From: Pyxicephalus adspersus
Taxonomy: Eukaryota > Chordata > Amphibia > Anura > Pyxicephalidae
DNA: 64,000 nucleotides
Assembly: GCF_032062135.1 (NCBI RefSeq)
Contig: NC_092859.1
Span: forward strand, 91,785,783 to 91,849,782
Reading direction: 5' to 3'
Every line of letters starts with the position of its first letter. The stretch's first letter is position 1. Positions 24,569-37,685 of this stretch are shown here, piece after piece. Position numbers and translations under genes: made by a program. The notes beneath the pieces were generated by a model that worked only from the letters and a program-made list of their open reading frames with translations, did not search any database and was not told the origin of the DNA.

Positions 24569-25630
24569 ATAATGGAAATCCAAGCAATGCAATGCAGACA
24601 GTAACCCTGTCATGGCTTCTCCCGGCCGCCTGCCCGCTGTCTGACCCCCTTAGGCCAGGGGATTGCACTGAGCTTTGTGCTGACTCTGGTGGCTGTATAC
24701 ATGTAGATAAACGGATATATTTGGATATATTTGTCATATTTTCACCCGGGAGAATTGTGTGACTGAAGTAATGAGTGCACACACCCGAGTTGTGGAAGTT
24801 TCTTGCAGAAGTTGTGTTGTATGCCGCCCATTCGTCCCTCCCAGCTCAGCCCCATTCTAGTTAGGGGACCCCTTTTACAGCCGTGAATCCGGCTGCTTTA
24901 AGTGTGAATTTATAATTATGCTGCAGCAATAGTGAAGAAAATTGTTAATGCTCTCTTCCTCTTTTTACCTGGTCACCAAGGTTGTATGTCTGGATAAGGG
25001 TCGGGTTGGAACAATAAACGGGGCATCTTGGCATTGTTCAATATTTAAAAAAAACAAGACAAAACAGTAAAACAAACAAACAAAAATGTGGCATGTGGCA
25101 ATAATAAAGAAGGGCAGAAAGTATTTGCCTTCCCACTTTCTTGGCTTCATGTGTTCCTTCAACATTAGGGGTCCCACTCTTGGGGGGCAAAGCATGTTCC
25201 TCACATTTCATCCCCCAAAAGGAGCTTGTTGATGGTTTTCTCTTTAATAGAGGAGTAACTAGATATCCGCTCTAACTTATAGTACATTAGTACCCCTTGC
25301 CTATTCCCAGAAAGAGTAAATGTACATAAACACAAGTCACCTTGAAATTTTTCATCACTGAAATAAAAACACAAGGACATACCTACCAACTTTAAAAACA
25401 AAGTACATTGATGATTGATCCATAAATGAGTCCACAAGAATCACATTGTCCAACGATAAAAATCACTATCACTATAACCCTATGATGCTTACACATTGCA
25501 CCTCTTGTGCAAGTGGTAATAATACAGTGAATCCCATTTGATATCACACAGAAGTCCTGGCAATCTTTACCCTGCTAACGATAGTTCAAAGGTGCTGAAG
25601 TAATATATGGCTTTATAACATGTCCTAGCT
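24568..25630. other. GC-richer block then featureless DNA
   Basis: The part 24600-24900 is more GC-rich than its surroundings (cccggccgcctgcccgctgt and similar) and may belong to a repeat or LTR, but no termini or coding motif were found. The rest is ordinary. Confidence 0.35.
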
Positions 25631-25777
25631 CAGTGTTTCCCAACCTTTCTTAAGTCGCGGCACATATTTTACATTAGAAAAATCCCATGGAACACCACTA
25701 AACTAAACTAAAGTTTGGCTTTATTCCAATGTAGGGCTAGCCAGTACTAAGTCCCTAATGGTAGTGCTAAAGACAAT
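25631..25777 (+). mobile_element. hAT-type element, left end only
   Basis: The terminus cagtgtttcccaacctttct is typical of hAT elements, and the following gcggcacat and ggaacaccactaaac resemble the interior of such non-autonomous copies. Similarity runs up to the foldback MITE that begins at 25778, and no right terminus is visible beyond it. Confidence 0.55.
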
Positions 25778-25941
25778 GGGCCTGTTTTATTAAAGCTCTC
25801 CGAGGCTTGAGAGAATACACTTTCATAAGTGAAGCTGGGTGATCAAGCAAACCTGGAATGGATCAGGCCCAGGATTCAAAACATTTGTTAGCAAATAGCA
25901 AATGACTTTGATGAAATCCATTCCAGGTTTGCTGAATCACT
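25778..25941. mobile_element. Foldback MITE, copy 3, right end missing
   Basis: It starts gggcctgttttattaaagct and continues through the centre to ccattccaggtttgctgaat, after which the canonical right arm is replaced by unrelated sequence. The left flank is CAATG, the complement of the CATTG seen at copies 2 and 6. Confidence 0.8.
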
Positions 25942-26486
25942 CACACAGAGAAAATTATGACTGTACAAAACTGCTGAAAACTTTGCAGTTTTTAAGTTTA
26001 CATATCATTATTATTTAAGTTTATATATTATAGTACCGGTATGTTAATGTATTTTATGTTATTGATACATGACTTGCTATTGTTATATATTTTGACTTTA
26101 TTTTCTACATACTTATTTAGCTTACCACTAAATAGTGGATCCCGGACACCCTCTTTATAATATATACATACTTGAAACAGACATTTTTACGCCAATTGTC
26201 ATTGAAAAGTCATATTGATTTAGTACAGTTTGCTTGCATGAATAATGCAGGAGCAGTTAACTTCCTTCCTAAATGCATTGAAATGACTAAATTAGTGATA
26301 AATTGACCTTAGAGGAACATAAGATATTGGACTGAAGTGAAGCGATGCTGGCTGCTTCATGTTAAGAGGAAAAACATACCTCTACATATTTTATATTATT
26401 GGTTGATACTTAAATAAAAATTCTGTTGGACAAATTTTTGCAAAGTGAAAAGGAAACAGGTGTAAGGTGTCAGGCTGGTCATAAAT

Positions 26487-26800
26487 CAGGGGTCCTCAAA
26501 CCTTAAAAGCAAAGGGCCAGTTCACTGTCCATTACACCCTAAATGCTGGACTATGATCATAGATGTAAAAGAAATACCTCAGCACCAGAAGTAATACCCC
26601 CATGCCAGGGATCAGTAGAAGCAGTTCCAAATGTCCCTGCATTGGTAGTCATTGGGAGAACAAAATACATCAGCTCTGTAGGTGTAAAAATGACCCCTTT
26701 TTTCAGTGCTAGTTGTAAATCAATTTGTATAAGTGGAAGGAACAGTGTTTATATGTCAGTAGTCATTGGAAAATGCTCTAAAATTAACCGTTTTCAGGCT
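26487..26800 (+). mobile_element. hAT-type element, left part
   Basis: The sequence caggggtcctcaaacc, followed by gggccagttcactgtcc, is the terminus and subterminal region of a common vertebrate hAT group. The interior contains gtagtcattgg twice (about 26647 and 26758). The right terminus was not found, and the right border is approximate. Confidence 0.55.
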
Positions 26801-27031
26801 TTTTTCATGTTTCTTGTACTAATGTCATTTTCATTACAACTTTTCATTTACAACTCTTTATGTAGGCATTGTATGTGTTTTAAAGTATGCAATAAACAAA
26901 TAAGCATTTGCTACCCAGCATAGTAGAGTATGGATTACTCTAAATCAATTAATCGGCTTGACACATATATTTCATATGTATTTCACATATGAGAACTAAG
27001 AAGTGTACTAGAAATATATAATAGTCTATAG

Positions 27032-27311
27032 CAGTTTTTCTCAACCAATTTACCCCAGAGGAAATCTTGAATTAAATATCAAATCTCATTGAATGCCTTG
27101 AAATTGCAGATCATTAATGCTAATAGGTTAAAAGGCCTGTTACATTTGTTTTTGAAATGCCATTTTAACAGGCCCATATAAACAATATTGGTGTCATGCC
27201 ACTGGCTTTGCTAAGTGGTGTTGGCTCAGAGACCATGGAGGTACTATCAAAAGGAAGACAACTCAGCCAACCCCTAGCATCCACTGGAGGAACCCTGGTT
27301 GAAAATGGCTG
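27032..27311. mobile_element. hAT-type MITE with 8-bp duplication
   Basis: The ends are cagtttttctcaacc and ggttgaaaatggctg, imperfect inverted copies. The flanks gtctatag (27024-27031) and gtcgatag (27312-27319) agree at 7 of 8 positions, the duplication length expected for hAT elements. The subterminal region ggaggaaccctggttgaaaa is shared with the element at 41503-41764. At 280 bp it is non-autonomous. Confidence 0.8.
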
Positions 27312-27319
27312 GTCGATAG

Positions 27320-29080
27320 CATACTAGGGAGGGTTTATAAAATTTATAATCTGTGAAGGTGTTTGAGTTTAAAAAATCTGGACATTCATGATCTATGATT
27401 TATTTATTTTCAACATAACTGAACAAGCCCATGAGATCACATTAAAGTGAAAACTTTCAGTAACTTGATGTATGGATTCGCTCATCACTGTTCATAATAA
27501 ATTCATCAGAATTACTAATGCAGTTTATGAAACAGTTTAGAATACATATTCTAGATAAAAAGCCCTTCTGCTTTATAAAAAACCTTACCTACACTTGGAA
27601 AAAAAAACAATCTCAAAACAGATGTGTTTGCATAAAAGCACACTTGATTAATTGTTGCGTCTTTAGACAAATATTATTATGAATCATTTTTATTTTTAGT
27701 AAACATCCCTTGACCCCATTTATCTGAATTTCACTGAGCATTTTGACTTTTAATGCTCATTCATTTATGTCCTAAAGCACCATTTATTGTAAGCAATTGT
27801 TGGTGGATGGCAAGAACACACACCAGTAAATCCTTTAATTGAAAAACGGAACGATAAATGTTTATGAGATGTTTAGAAATCCTGTTTATCAACGCCAGGC
27901 TTCTGGTCTCTCAGTTATGCTGCTCACTGCTGTCTACAGCTGCCTTTGTCCATCTTTAATTATGCATGAAAATACAACATGCAGACAATAATTGATAGTG
28001 ATTATTTCATTGTTTTACACCAAGCTTTATCATCTTACAATAAAGCCGGGAGGAGGAAAAAAACCTTTAGGGCCATGTTTATGAAATAGACTGTAAGCCT
28101 TTTCTTTTACAAATACCTCCCTTTACTCTAAAGAGCAAGAACAAAAGTCTCCTGCTAAGAAAGATAAGCTGTTTTTTCTTTTGACCAAGTTATAAAATTC
28201 AATAAGGTTACTAAAGATCTATGGTTTATGTGGATATGTCTTTGTTTGTTGCTGATATACATTTCAATTGCTATGTGTTCTAGCTTACCAAATTACTGTT
28301 AGGACAACAGCCATTTAGGCCTATTAAAATGTCAAGATAGAGAATGTGATTTTATTACAAATGGAGTTCTTCCCTTTGTACCATTGCATATTTATGGTAA
28401 AGAAATCAAAATAAGTATTTTTGTTTTGGAAAGCCAAAATGTTCAAAATACCTTGTGGGATGCTTTTTGAAATATTTAGGCCACCCTACTATAAACTATA
28501 GTCATGCCCCAATAATCCTTAAAGACAACTCTATAGAATCAATGGAGACTGCTTCTTGTATAGACAAAGGATAAAGGAAGGGTTGGACTGGGGACCTAGG
28601 ACCTACCATTGTTTCTTGGGACATGCACAGTGATAGACATTTGGTCTCCAGTACTACAGGTATATACTTCTACTGCAGCATTGTTGGATAGTTAAATGTA
28701 TATAAAGGAAATAGTGTGCATGTTGAGCTGTTCTGCAATCAGCGGCTGTGAACAGTATATTTATATACCCTAAAAGAGGTCATTCCATGGATCTACAACC
28801 ATTCTTCATTGAATCTGGAATGTGTATGTTGCACTTTTATGAAATTACATTGCTATATTGATTAGATGATGATATTCATTCATTTACAGACCTTTGCCTA
28901 TGTTTGATTAAAATGGTGTGACAAATGAATGTAGGCAACTATTTTCTATGTATTTACTCCCCTCAATGTTTTGGTCGTTTTCTCCTTAAGACATACTCTT
29001 TGATGATTATCATTTTACTGTGGGTAAGACATTTATGATAAATTTTGCAGGAAAATGATTTTTTTGAATGAGAGCATTTA
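27320..29080. other. Repeat-poor stretch, possible conserved non-coding DNA
   Basis: No transposon was recognised here. The part 27440-28060 has an even, unbroken appearance and includes ctttaattatgcatgaaaat and acaataattgatagtg, motifs of the homeodomain/octamer kind. This is compatible with a conserved enhancer but nothing in a single sequence can show conservation. Confidence 0.35.
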
Positions 29081-29093
29081 CCCCCCCCCCCCC
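29081..29093. repeat. Run of 13 C
   Basis: An uninterrupted cytosine run, unusual in this AT-rich background and prone to length errors. Confidence 0.95.
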
Positions 29094-32000
29094 TAAATTA
29101 GTGGGTTAAGAATGTATCAGGGGAGTGGATATGCATGCTTCCAGTACCTGAGTCTCTGTACTTTTGTGGTGGAGTGGCACTTTAAAGTCACCTGATGATA
29201 ATAAAGGATATATGCCTTAAAAAACAAATGTATTCACCACATGCACAAAATTCTAAGAAATAAAGGTTCCATTCATGCTGATGATTTCTGCTTTAGTTTA
29301 AACGAAAGTCTTTAACATATTAATGACAAATGCAAGGATTCATTGTCTTGCTGATCTTCCAATCTTACATGGTTAAATTTTAGTGATGTTTACTGTCGCC
29401 CGTTTTGATTATATTATCTGCTCGTTTAATATCTAATGCATATTGAACAGGTGGGAGTGCCCACCTATACCTCTTAATAGTAATAAATGAAGACAACCCA
29501 CAACCTAGCAAATTTTAGCTTTCAGGAAAAAAATCTCAAAATGAAATCTTATCTGAAATGCTATGTAATACAATTTGGAGAATGAGATAAATTGAATCAA
29601 ATAAAAACAAATATGGACATAATAAGCAAACAAAATTATACACACACACACACATATATATATATATATCATGTGAACATGTGCTAGAAAGTATGGAGTT
29701 CTGCAATTTTCAGCTTTTCTAAAACCTTAATACCATATCATGCTAAAATCTAAACAAAAGCAATATACAGTCCCACTGAGAGCATGCTTTTGCCCCCTAG
29801 ATTTCTCTTTAATTATGCAACATACTGTAATTCTGTGAACATTTAAGCAATATGCACATTTCTAATGGACATTCTCCAGCAGAAATTGTTATGTACAAAT
29901 TAGCAGCAAGATTGGTACTCAGTTTTATTATGTGCTGGCTTAGCACTTTTATTAAATGTACCACTCCTTCCCCATGAACGTAAATGAACCCTGCTTACCA
30001 TTACAATAAAAATAATCTTCTAAGGCTCATTTAACAGACTATAACTTGTAAAAGATGTCCACATTTCAAGAAGCTGTGTAGCTGTAACTAATCTGTGTTA
30101 AAACTGCTCCAAATTTATTTAGGATGCCAAAATATCTACAAGCATGTTTTTTATGAGTATCGCATTCTCTTTAAAAAGATACAGATGAATAGGATGAATT
30201 ACATGTATTTTGAAACAAACATGTCTTGTATTATATTTTAGGGTCAAGTTTTTAAAAATATCCTATGTGTTTGCTGCCAATTTTCATATACAGAAAAAAA
30301 CTAAAATGGAGCCTTCACATTCAGTTAGTGAACACCCAATTGGTTCCAGTGAGGTGTAGACTATAAGGTTCACGTACTCCTCTAACACAAATGTTTTTTT
30401 CTCATCCAGCCTCTATGGAAAGAAGTTATTTTCAATGCAAGATACCTCCTGGTTGAAGACCCAAACACAGTTAATGTTGATAGAAGAATGCAGTAAAATG
30501 TGGAAAGGTAAGGAATTTGTGCTATGCACAATAGTGAAGGTGGTGGAGTTGTGGAATTTTCAGACAAATATTGGGTCTGGCAGCAGGCAACCAGAGACAA
30601 GCAACAGGCGGAAGTCAGGGCAGGTCACAAATTGATGGAATCGAAAAGATAAGACAGGCTAAGAATCAAAATGGCACAACCTCAGCAACAAGAGAACATC
30701 ACAATATAAACTAAGACATTATTTTCCTCAGATTCAGTGAGAAAAGAAATGCTGCTTACTGATGCCAGGGCTACACATATTGCCTTTAATCTATTTATAT
30801 TCTCGCCACTGGACTGAGAGGAGGCACAAATGGCAGCAGGTAGGACGATATCAAAGAGTGAACCTGTCCCCGTGAGAAAGCATTCATGACTGTTTCTTTT
30901 TCTTACTGAGAAAGTTTTATTACAGTTGTGCCTACTGTGGGAGCAATGAAATAATCTGACATTTTATGAACTAATGAAAACTATTCTATATTGACTTAAC
31001 AGTATTTAAAAAGCCAAAGCAGAAGCAGTATCAAATCTTGCACAAATGTTATGCTAGTGGCCACGGCTGGATTTTTTTACTTTTTTCTCCCTCAGGCAAG
31101 GAGCTTGTGTCCCTCTTCCCCACCAGCTTCAAAGATACAAAACGAAAGCTATATATAGTATATATAGTATTGGCCTGTCAAATACCTTGCTACCTGCTCA
31201 CCATTTCGGAACCAAAAGTTGAAACTACACGTACCATACAATGCATCCTGTCAGTTATAGTTAGCTAACCTTTGAACCCCATTACCTTTTCCATGGCCTA
31301 GGTTGGCATTATGAGAAATCCAGCCCCAGTTGCAGCATCATACACTGGCTCAACATTCTAACATTTTGTCAACCAGCCTTCCTCTTCAGGGTCATAGTTT
31401 TTTCTATTTATTTTTCACTTTTGTAATGCTTACTAGTTCTGGTTTGATAGTAACCTGAAAACTTATTTAACAGTTAACTTATATAACATTGGATATTGAA
31501 ACTGGAACCTATAGAAGGGAGTCATAGTGACACGGCCAGGTTAGTGTAAACATATTTTGGCTGCAGATAGCAGAGAAAAGGAACAAAAATTGTTCCTATG
31601 TCCCATGTGTCATCTTCGTCTTCCTGGATTAGAAAAAAAGAAAATATTGATATTGATCACGAATAATATATTAATGAAATTTGTTTTTTTTTTAGCTTTG
31701 GTATTTTCTTTATTTAGATTTAACAAAAAACTGATAAAAAACATTTACACAGCTGAATATATAAATAATTCTTGGCATATTATCATGTCTCTGATACTAG
31801 AAGTGTAGAGACTACATTCACTCCTATTTACCCACTTGCTCCTATTCACTCATTTCTGTTTAGGACCGGATAATATCATGTAACATTATTTTACTAATAA
31901 TACTATTTACCTAACCGAGCCCTTGTTTTGGCCATCTATTCTAATTCATCTTGTTGTTCTTGTTTTTGTTCTTGAAAGAGTAAATACTCAAGAAATTTAT

Positions 32001-34102
32001 ATAAAACGTCTTACCTATAGCGAATACAAGATTTCTTTTGTTCATGGCTCATGGTCATTTTCATTGTCACTACCATGAAGATAAAAGAAAACTCAAATTC
32101 TTCTCCACATTTAACAAGCTTTTCTTACAATATCATGTCCCAACATTATGTGTTGATGGACCACCATGATAAGATAGCATTGTTTGCCTAGTCTGCATTA
32201 TTTGAGTAATTTCTGGTTATCCCTGTGTTATGAAAGGTAATCTGTATTACACATTTTGGTTTCTCCTTTATTAGCTTGATTTATTTCTTTATCATGACAC
32301 ATTATTTTGTTATCTGAGGAATATCTGATGGCTTTTGCTATCCAGATGTAAAAGTGCATTCCATGAAGGATGACATACAATAGAGATCGTGGGTTGTAGT
32401 CTCATTACCAGTGACTGCTCATTTCCTGCAGGATATTATCCACCACCTTTCCATTGCAAAACTAAACAATGTGTGTTGTCCTTTGGTTGAAATATGGAAA
32501 ACCTGGCAGTTCATTTTCAGATCTTTCACAGAACCACTACAATGCATATCAGTAGATTGGAACTAATTTACATAGAATTTTGATAGCAGTGTTTAATATT
32601 CATAAATACTTAATATATACTCTGTTTTTTTTAATGCTAGTAAATACATAGGGAAAACATTATTGTATATATCCTTTAATAATTATTATTTAGATTTTAT
32701 TGGTATTCTTTTTTTATTAGAGAAAGCTTATAGCACGGACTGTGCACACATCTATTTATTAGGGTTTTTAATGGGGGATCTGGACTACTTGCCCTTTAGA
32801 AGCTCCCACAAGGAATCAATATAATTTAATTCTGCTCTTGAGGTTCTATGATGTAAACCAGTAAAGCCACAAAGAAAATTTAGATAAATTCCAGTATGTG
32901 GCATTTACAGGTTTACCACCACTCCAGAAGTCAGGTTTTACTAATGTCTCACAGTCCTCAGTCTGAAATGTTCTGAATAAAACATGTTTCCGAATAGATA
33001 AGTCATCAAAATAGTTATGATAATTTCATGTAATGTTTTAGTAAGGGCATACTAGCTTAGACACCCTTTCCATTTCCCACGATTTAATAGTGAAGAACAT
33101 TGGATAACATTGGTAGGATGTCACTGGAATGGGTATTGGGTAATAATGCAGCTACCATTGGTGACGTGGTGCTGGTAGCAGTGGAGACCCATTCTTTGTC
33201 ATTAGCTAATGTTGATTAGAATGGTGACAATGATAACAATGATAAAGTCTGTATTCTGTGGCATAGTAACGAATGGCAGGGAGGCTTATCAAGGCTTCAT
33301 GCATTTTTATGGATGCCAGTTTTTAACCCAGTCTGATGTGCTTGTTGCAGTCAAAGCTAATTTCAATCTAGGAAATTTTGCTGAAGGGTGGTAGCATAGC
33401 ACCTGTATTGCTAACTACGGCTGTGGTGCCTTGGACTGCTTAATTAAAATGCAAAATCTTTTATAATACTATATGCAACAGACAGAAATTGCATATGGTG
33501 TTATGTTGCTATTAGCAGAGCTTGCTATGAAATATGTATTATAGTGAAATTGTGCCTACAACCTAGTTTAAATATTGCATGTAAATCAGGTTCAACTGTG
33601 CCTAATGAATTAGATTAGTCCTCCTTTATATATTATCTACACTGGCAGAATTGTAAATCCAGGTAATACTGCAGACAGAGGTTAACTGACAAACTAAAAA
33701 ATGAACTTTAATGGGGATTAAGGTGCCTGTAGCATAATAGGAAAATACAATGTGCAAATTACATCATGGTTCATTACTCCTTTATGGTTTAAGGCACTGT
33801 TTCACTGTCAGCTTTTTCAAGGAAGCATCATAATCTGTCTGCTTAATGACAAGTCTGTATTAAAGTATTTATACATGAAGTCTGACTCTTGGCCAGTCCT
33901 AACTACTTTGTACATTATTGTGTTGCTGTTTTAAATATTAACAGTAACAGATGAATTTGAGTTACCTATGTTGGAATTTTAAACTGTTTAAAATGTTTTG
34001 TTGGGTATTTTATTCTGAAAAATTAAAAGACAAAGGCAGCACAATGGGTTACAGCATACAGGGAGCACAGTACTATGCATGTTCTGAGTAGGGAAATATT
34101 GT
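29094..34102. other. Long stretch without recognised genes
   Basis: The stretch holds a CA/TA microsatellite at 29641-29669. No exon, RNA gene or complete transposon is supported. The part 30560-30700, with cag-rich words (cagcaggcaaccagagacaa), could be a repeat. Open frames such as 31038-31268 and 31557-31808 show no domain. Confidence 0.4.
29641..29669. repeat. CA then TA microsatellite
   Basis: Seven CA units run directly into about eight TA units. Confidence 0.95.
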
Positions 34103-34106
34103 TTAA

Positions 34107-34631
34107 AGTGGACTTATCTGCAACATTTTTACTTACATAAAAGGGTAGACAACACTTTTATATAAGGTAAAAATTACTTTTTTATTTATCTTTTAACCCT
34201 TAAAAAAAAAAGAGTGAAGCCCTTCCCCTTCTGTCTTTACTGCTGCGGCGGTAAAGATGTCATGGGAGCGCAAAGCCTCCTGGGATACTTACGTCACGCG
34301 TCCCAGGAGGCTTCAGCCAGCTCTTTCTGCGCATTGCCTGATCTCAGGCATTCACAGAAGGGGCTTTATTTCTGTAATAGGATAAAAATGCTGATCTCAT
34401 ACATGTGCAGTGATATCAAGACTCTTTTTACCCATCACCAAATCTCATGCCTGTGCAGTGCGGGATCAGGTGATGTAGCCAGAGGAAGGAAGAAGGTGGA
34501 GGAAGATGGTGGAGGCCGATGCTTCTGTGGACCAAGGCACATCCCAGGACAGTGTTGGACCCAAACAAGGACAGCGCAGGGGGTTCTGGGGAAGTGAAGG
34601 TGAGTGTGAGTTTTTACGCTTTAGTTACACT
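34107..34631 (+). mobile_element. cctcctgggat repeat family, copy 2, TTAA-flanked
   Basis: The element lies between TTAA at 34103-34106 and 34632-34635, with ends agtggac and gttacact. Inside are, in order, an imperfect hairpin around acataaaagggtag, an A run, a palindrome made from agcctcctggga and tcccaggaggct around a tacgtcacg centre, a tctgcgca region, two gatct-cat-tgtgcagtg blocks and a purine-rich gaggaaggaagaagg block. Copies are also found at 18910, 40956, 47536 and 56700. It has no coding capacity; open frames through it are composition artefacts. Confidence 0.7.
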
Positions 34632-34635
34632 TTAA

Positions 34636-37449
34636 TGGTGTGTTTAGTATTTTTTTTAAAGAATAATAAGGGTATGTTCAGACCACTCATAAGGTTGGAG
34701 TACAGTTTCTGCTTCCTCATGCCAGTGAACCAGTGCCTTGTGGGAGACACTACAAGCCGGCGGCAGCCCTATAGAAATGAAATGGAGGCAGCAGTGAGCA
34801 GTAAATGCTGGTCACTACTGGAGTTGTGAAATGTGCAATGGAGGTACATTGGTAAGGTGTGTTGGGGTGCTATTTAGAAATAATTCTTCTCAATGTCCAC
34901 AGAGTTTGTAACAATTTGGAACAGAGGAAATGTAAAGTCTTTCCCTTTAACAAATTATTTCCTTTTTTAAGGATCCTTATGCTAAATGCATGTACATTAG
35001 TTCCTCAACCTGTTAGACTTTTTCTTTGTCTTACATTGTTTCTTTTTCTTACATTTTGAGACATATCTCAACACAAAAAGTCCTACTTTGAGTCTTCTCA
35101 ATCCCCAGTCCTTTAAAATCTTAACATGACATTGTACTAAATTTTCATGGTTTTTGTTTGCCTCAGGGATGGATCAAAGTCCCCTTTTCAGAGAAATTCC
35201 TTGATACATTTTCAGAGCTGCCTTGGCTGCATCCCATGGCTTTATGATAATGAATCCTTTTTGATACAGTTTATGTACCCTGACAATCATTCTATTTGAG
35301 GCTTTTTCTTGCTTATTATTTTGTCTTTTCCTTAAAAATATATCTTTATTTGTTGTTTCTGTGCAATGCCTGCAGCATTGGTTTCTTTAAAGTTGAAACT
35401 GCAGGACTGATACTCAAAGGTATTAATATTAGGAGAAGTTAGCAGGAGCTAACTGTACTTTGCCAGAGGGCCCAAGTAAAGAGCTGGGGTGCATGACTAT
35501 TTGAACTATTAATCTCTAATAGTTCATTACAAGTACACCATTAGTGCTTGCAGTTAGCAATAGAGCCTGTGAACTGACTACATTTATTTTTTGTTTCTGA
35601 ACAATCCAGTTGTTATTCATGCTCTCTTTCATTGCATGATATATTAGAAATATCCCCTTCTGGTCGGGAAGTGTAAAAATCATAAGAAAGAGAAAACTAA
35701 AGGGATTAAAATAAGCTAACAAGCAGAAAATCTTATTTCTTACCCTTGTTGCATTCAGGTGTATTATGAATATGTTTTTCTTTTGAACGGATTATGTAAG
35801 AAGTCAGTAAAATATAGCAACAAAAATTTAAAAATTTTAAACATAGCATTAAAAATAGTAACATAGTAACTAAATGCTAAAATTATTTTTTTAATATTTA
35901 AAATTTGTTTTAAAATATATAAATCCTGTTTATTATTAATCATAATAATAATAATAATATTAAAAATAATTATAATATTTTACTAAATTCTTAAATTTAA
36001 ATTTAGCATTTAGCAGTCTTAAACTAATGGAAAATAAGTTGTCAGAATATAGTAAAAGTTTTTAATGTTCGCACATATATATACTTATGGTTCTTATTTA
36101 AATATGGTACCTTGTTATATGTACTGTACATGCCAATTAATGAGATTGATTTTATTTATATTGGTACCATTTGTATTACTTTCAGTACACCAACCAGATA
36201 CGCAGTAGTTGTGTTTTGTCTAGTGCCAACACTTATGACTATTCATTTACTTACATCTTGCTATGTGTAAAGTATTGTATAAATACCAAGTATTGTGTTT
36301 TGAGAATTGATCAATAATACAATACTTTCTGCCTAGAAAACCCCACTGTCTGTTTTGTTTTTCTATATATACTGTATTACCGGGGTTGGCAGAGACACAT
36401 TGAGGTCCTCTCAAATATTTGCACACTACATGAATTAGCGCTTCTTTAGTAAAAGTGATACCTGTTTTTTGCGATCAGGTAAGTGGGATCGGCATTGGGC
36501 CATACCATAATTGCTTGACTTCGATTTATTAACTTATTAACTTATATACCAATATAGTCATAAATAAATGTAACCAATTTATGACTAGCTTATAAAACAT
36601 GCAACAAACATGATTCATTACAAATACATAACATTTCATTATAGAAAAAAATTCATCTAGTAATGTATTAATATATAAAGTATATATATCTAAATTATTA
36701 TATATAAATATATAAAGTAATGTATCCACAAAATGGTACCCAACCACTTTTATTTACTTGAATGAGAGCTGTTGGGTCTGCAGCAGAGCTGTGACAGAAT
36801 GCTGCGGTCCACCAATGGTCTGAAATAGCCCTTACACTGTTCAGGGTGCAGAGTGGTGCAGGTTTCAGTTGCCCCAGTGGTCCTTTGCAATCATGTACGT
36901 GAAATTGCAAACAATTTTTAGATGTAAAGCTTGACTCAATGAAAACTAAAGATTACACATGATTAACCCTTAGTTTAAACAAAATAGTAATTTATATTTA
37001 TTACAAATTCAAGGTAGTTGGGGTGAGCACAATCTAGACAATGTACCTGACAGGGCCTTATGCTGGAAAGGTAAATATAGTAAAGAGCCACAGTTAGCTA
37101 ATAAATAAAGATGTCATTTTAGCTGATACTGCATAAAATAAATGATAGGTAATTGGTTACTTTTCTAACCACAAGGGAGTCCTAACCCAGCCTAGACAGA
37201 ACTAGGCCATGACATTTCTAGAGCAAGATATAAACTAGGTGCATGTATTTTCAGTCTTTGAATGTGATTATATGATTTGGTGGAGGGAAAAATAAAGGAA
37301 ATAGAATTAAAAAAAAAATAATACAACAATGTTTTTCATAGCAGAGGGATTATGAATACAATGTTCCATTAAAAAAATGATCAAGTGGCATAACGTTCAA
37401 ATACATAATTATTGGTACCTTATATACAAATAGCATTATTCTAACCCGT
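34636..37449. other. Gene-free stretch
   Basis: The part 34665-34835 (ggtatgttcagaccac, then gcggcagccctatag) looks like a decayed repeat. The part 35810-36010 is almost pure A/T and includes a short ATA run at 35942-35958. The part 36170-36370 has a TATAAATA-like word and AATAC repeats that could suggest an LTR, but no partner LTR or internal region exists. No exon is supported. Confidence 0.4.
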
Positions 37450-37685
37450 TCTTTGCTTTGTTCCATCTATTTCATGTTACTGTTTTCCCCATACTACTGA
37501 CTATATGCAGTTAGCTGGGGAAATAAACATATCCCATATATAAAACCCAATAGGACATAGCTGGTCCAGAAGAAGGCAAAAAAAAAAAACTCCTGGCACA
37601 ATTTGCTTCAACAGGGGAAAAAAATCCTTCCTGATTCCATGAGGCAATCGATGTTCCCTGCATCAACAGTCACTGTTTTTTTTAT

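Noticed and set aside
24444..24782. Open frames on both strands rich in alternating Tyr and Ile
   Set aside because: They are translations of the TA microsatellite and have no biological basis as proteins.
34214..34829. Two overlapping open frames of 127 and 107 residues with Cys-rich and Gln/Gly-rich parts
   Set aside because: They lie in the TTAA-flanked cctcctgggat repeat and its flank. The composition follows the repeat's GC-rich palindromes and no other copy keeps the frame.
36170..36370. LTR-like sequence with a tataaata word and a possible polyadenylation region
   Set aside because: No second LTR, no primer-binding site, no internal retroviral genes and no tg...ca borders could be found.
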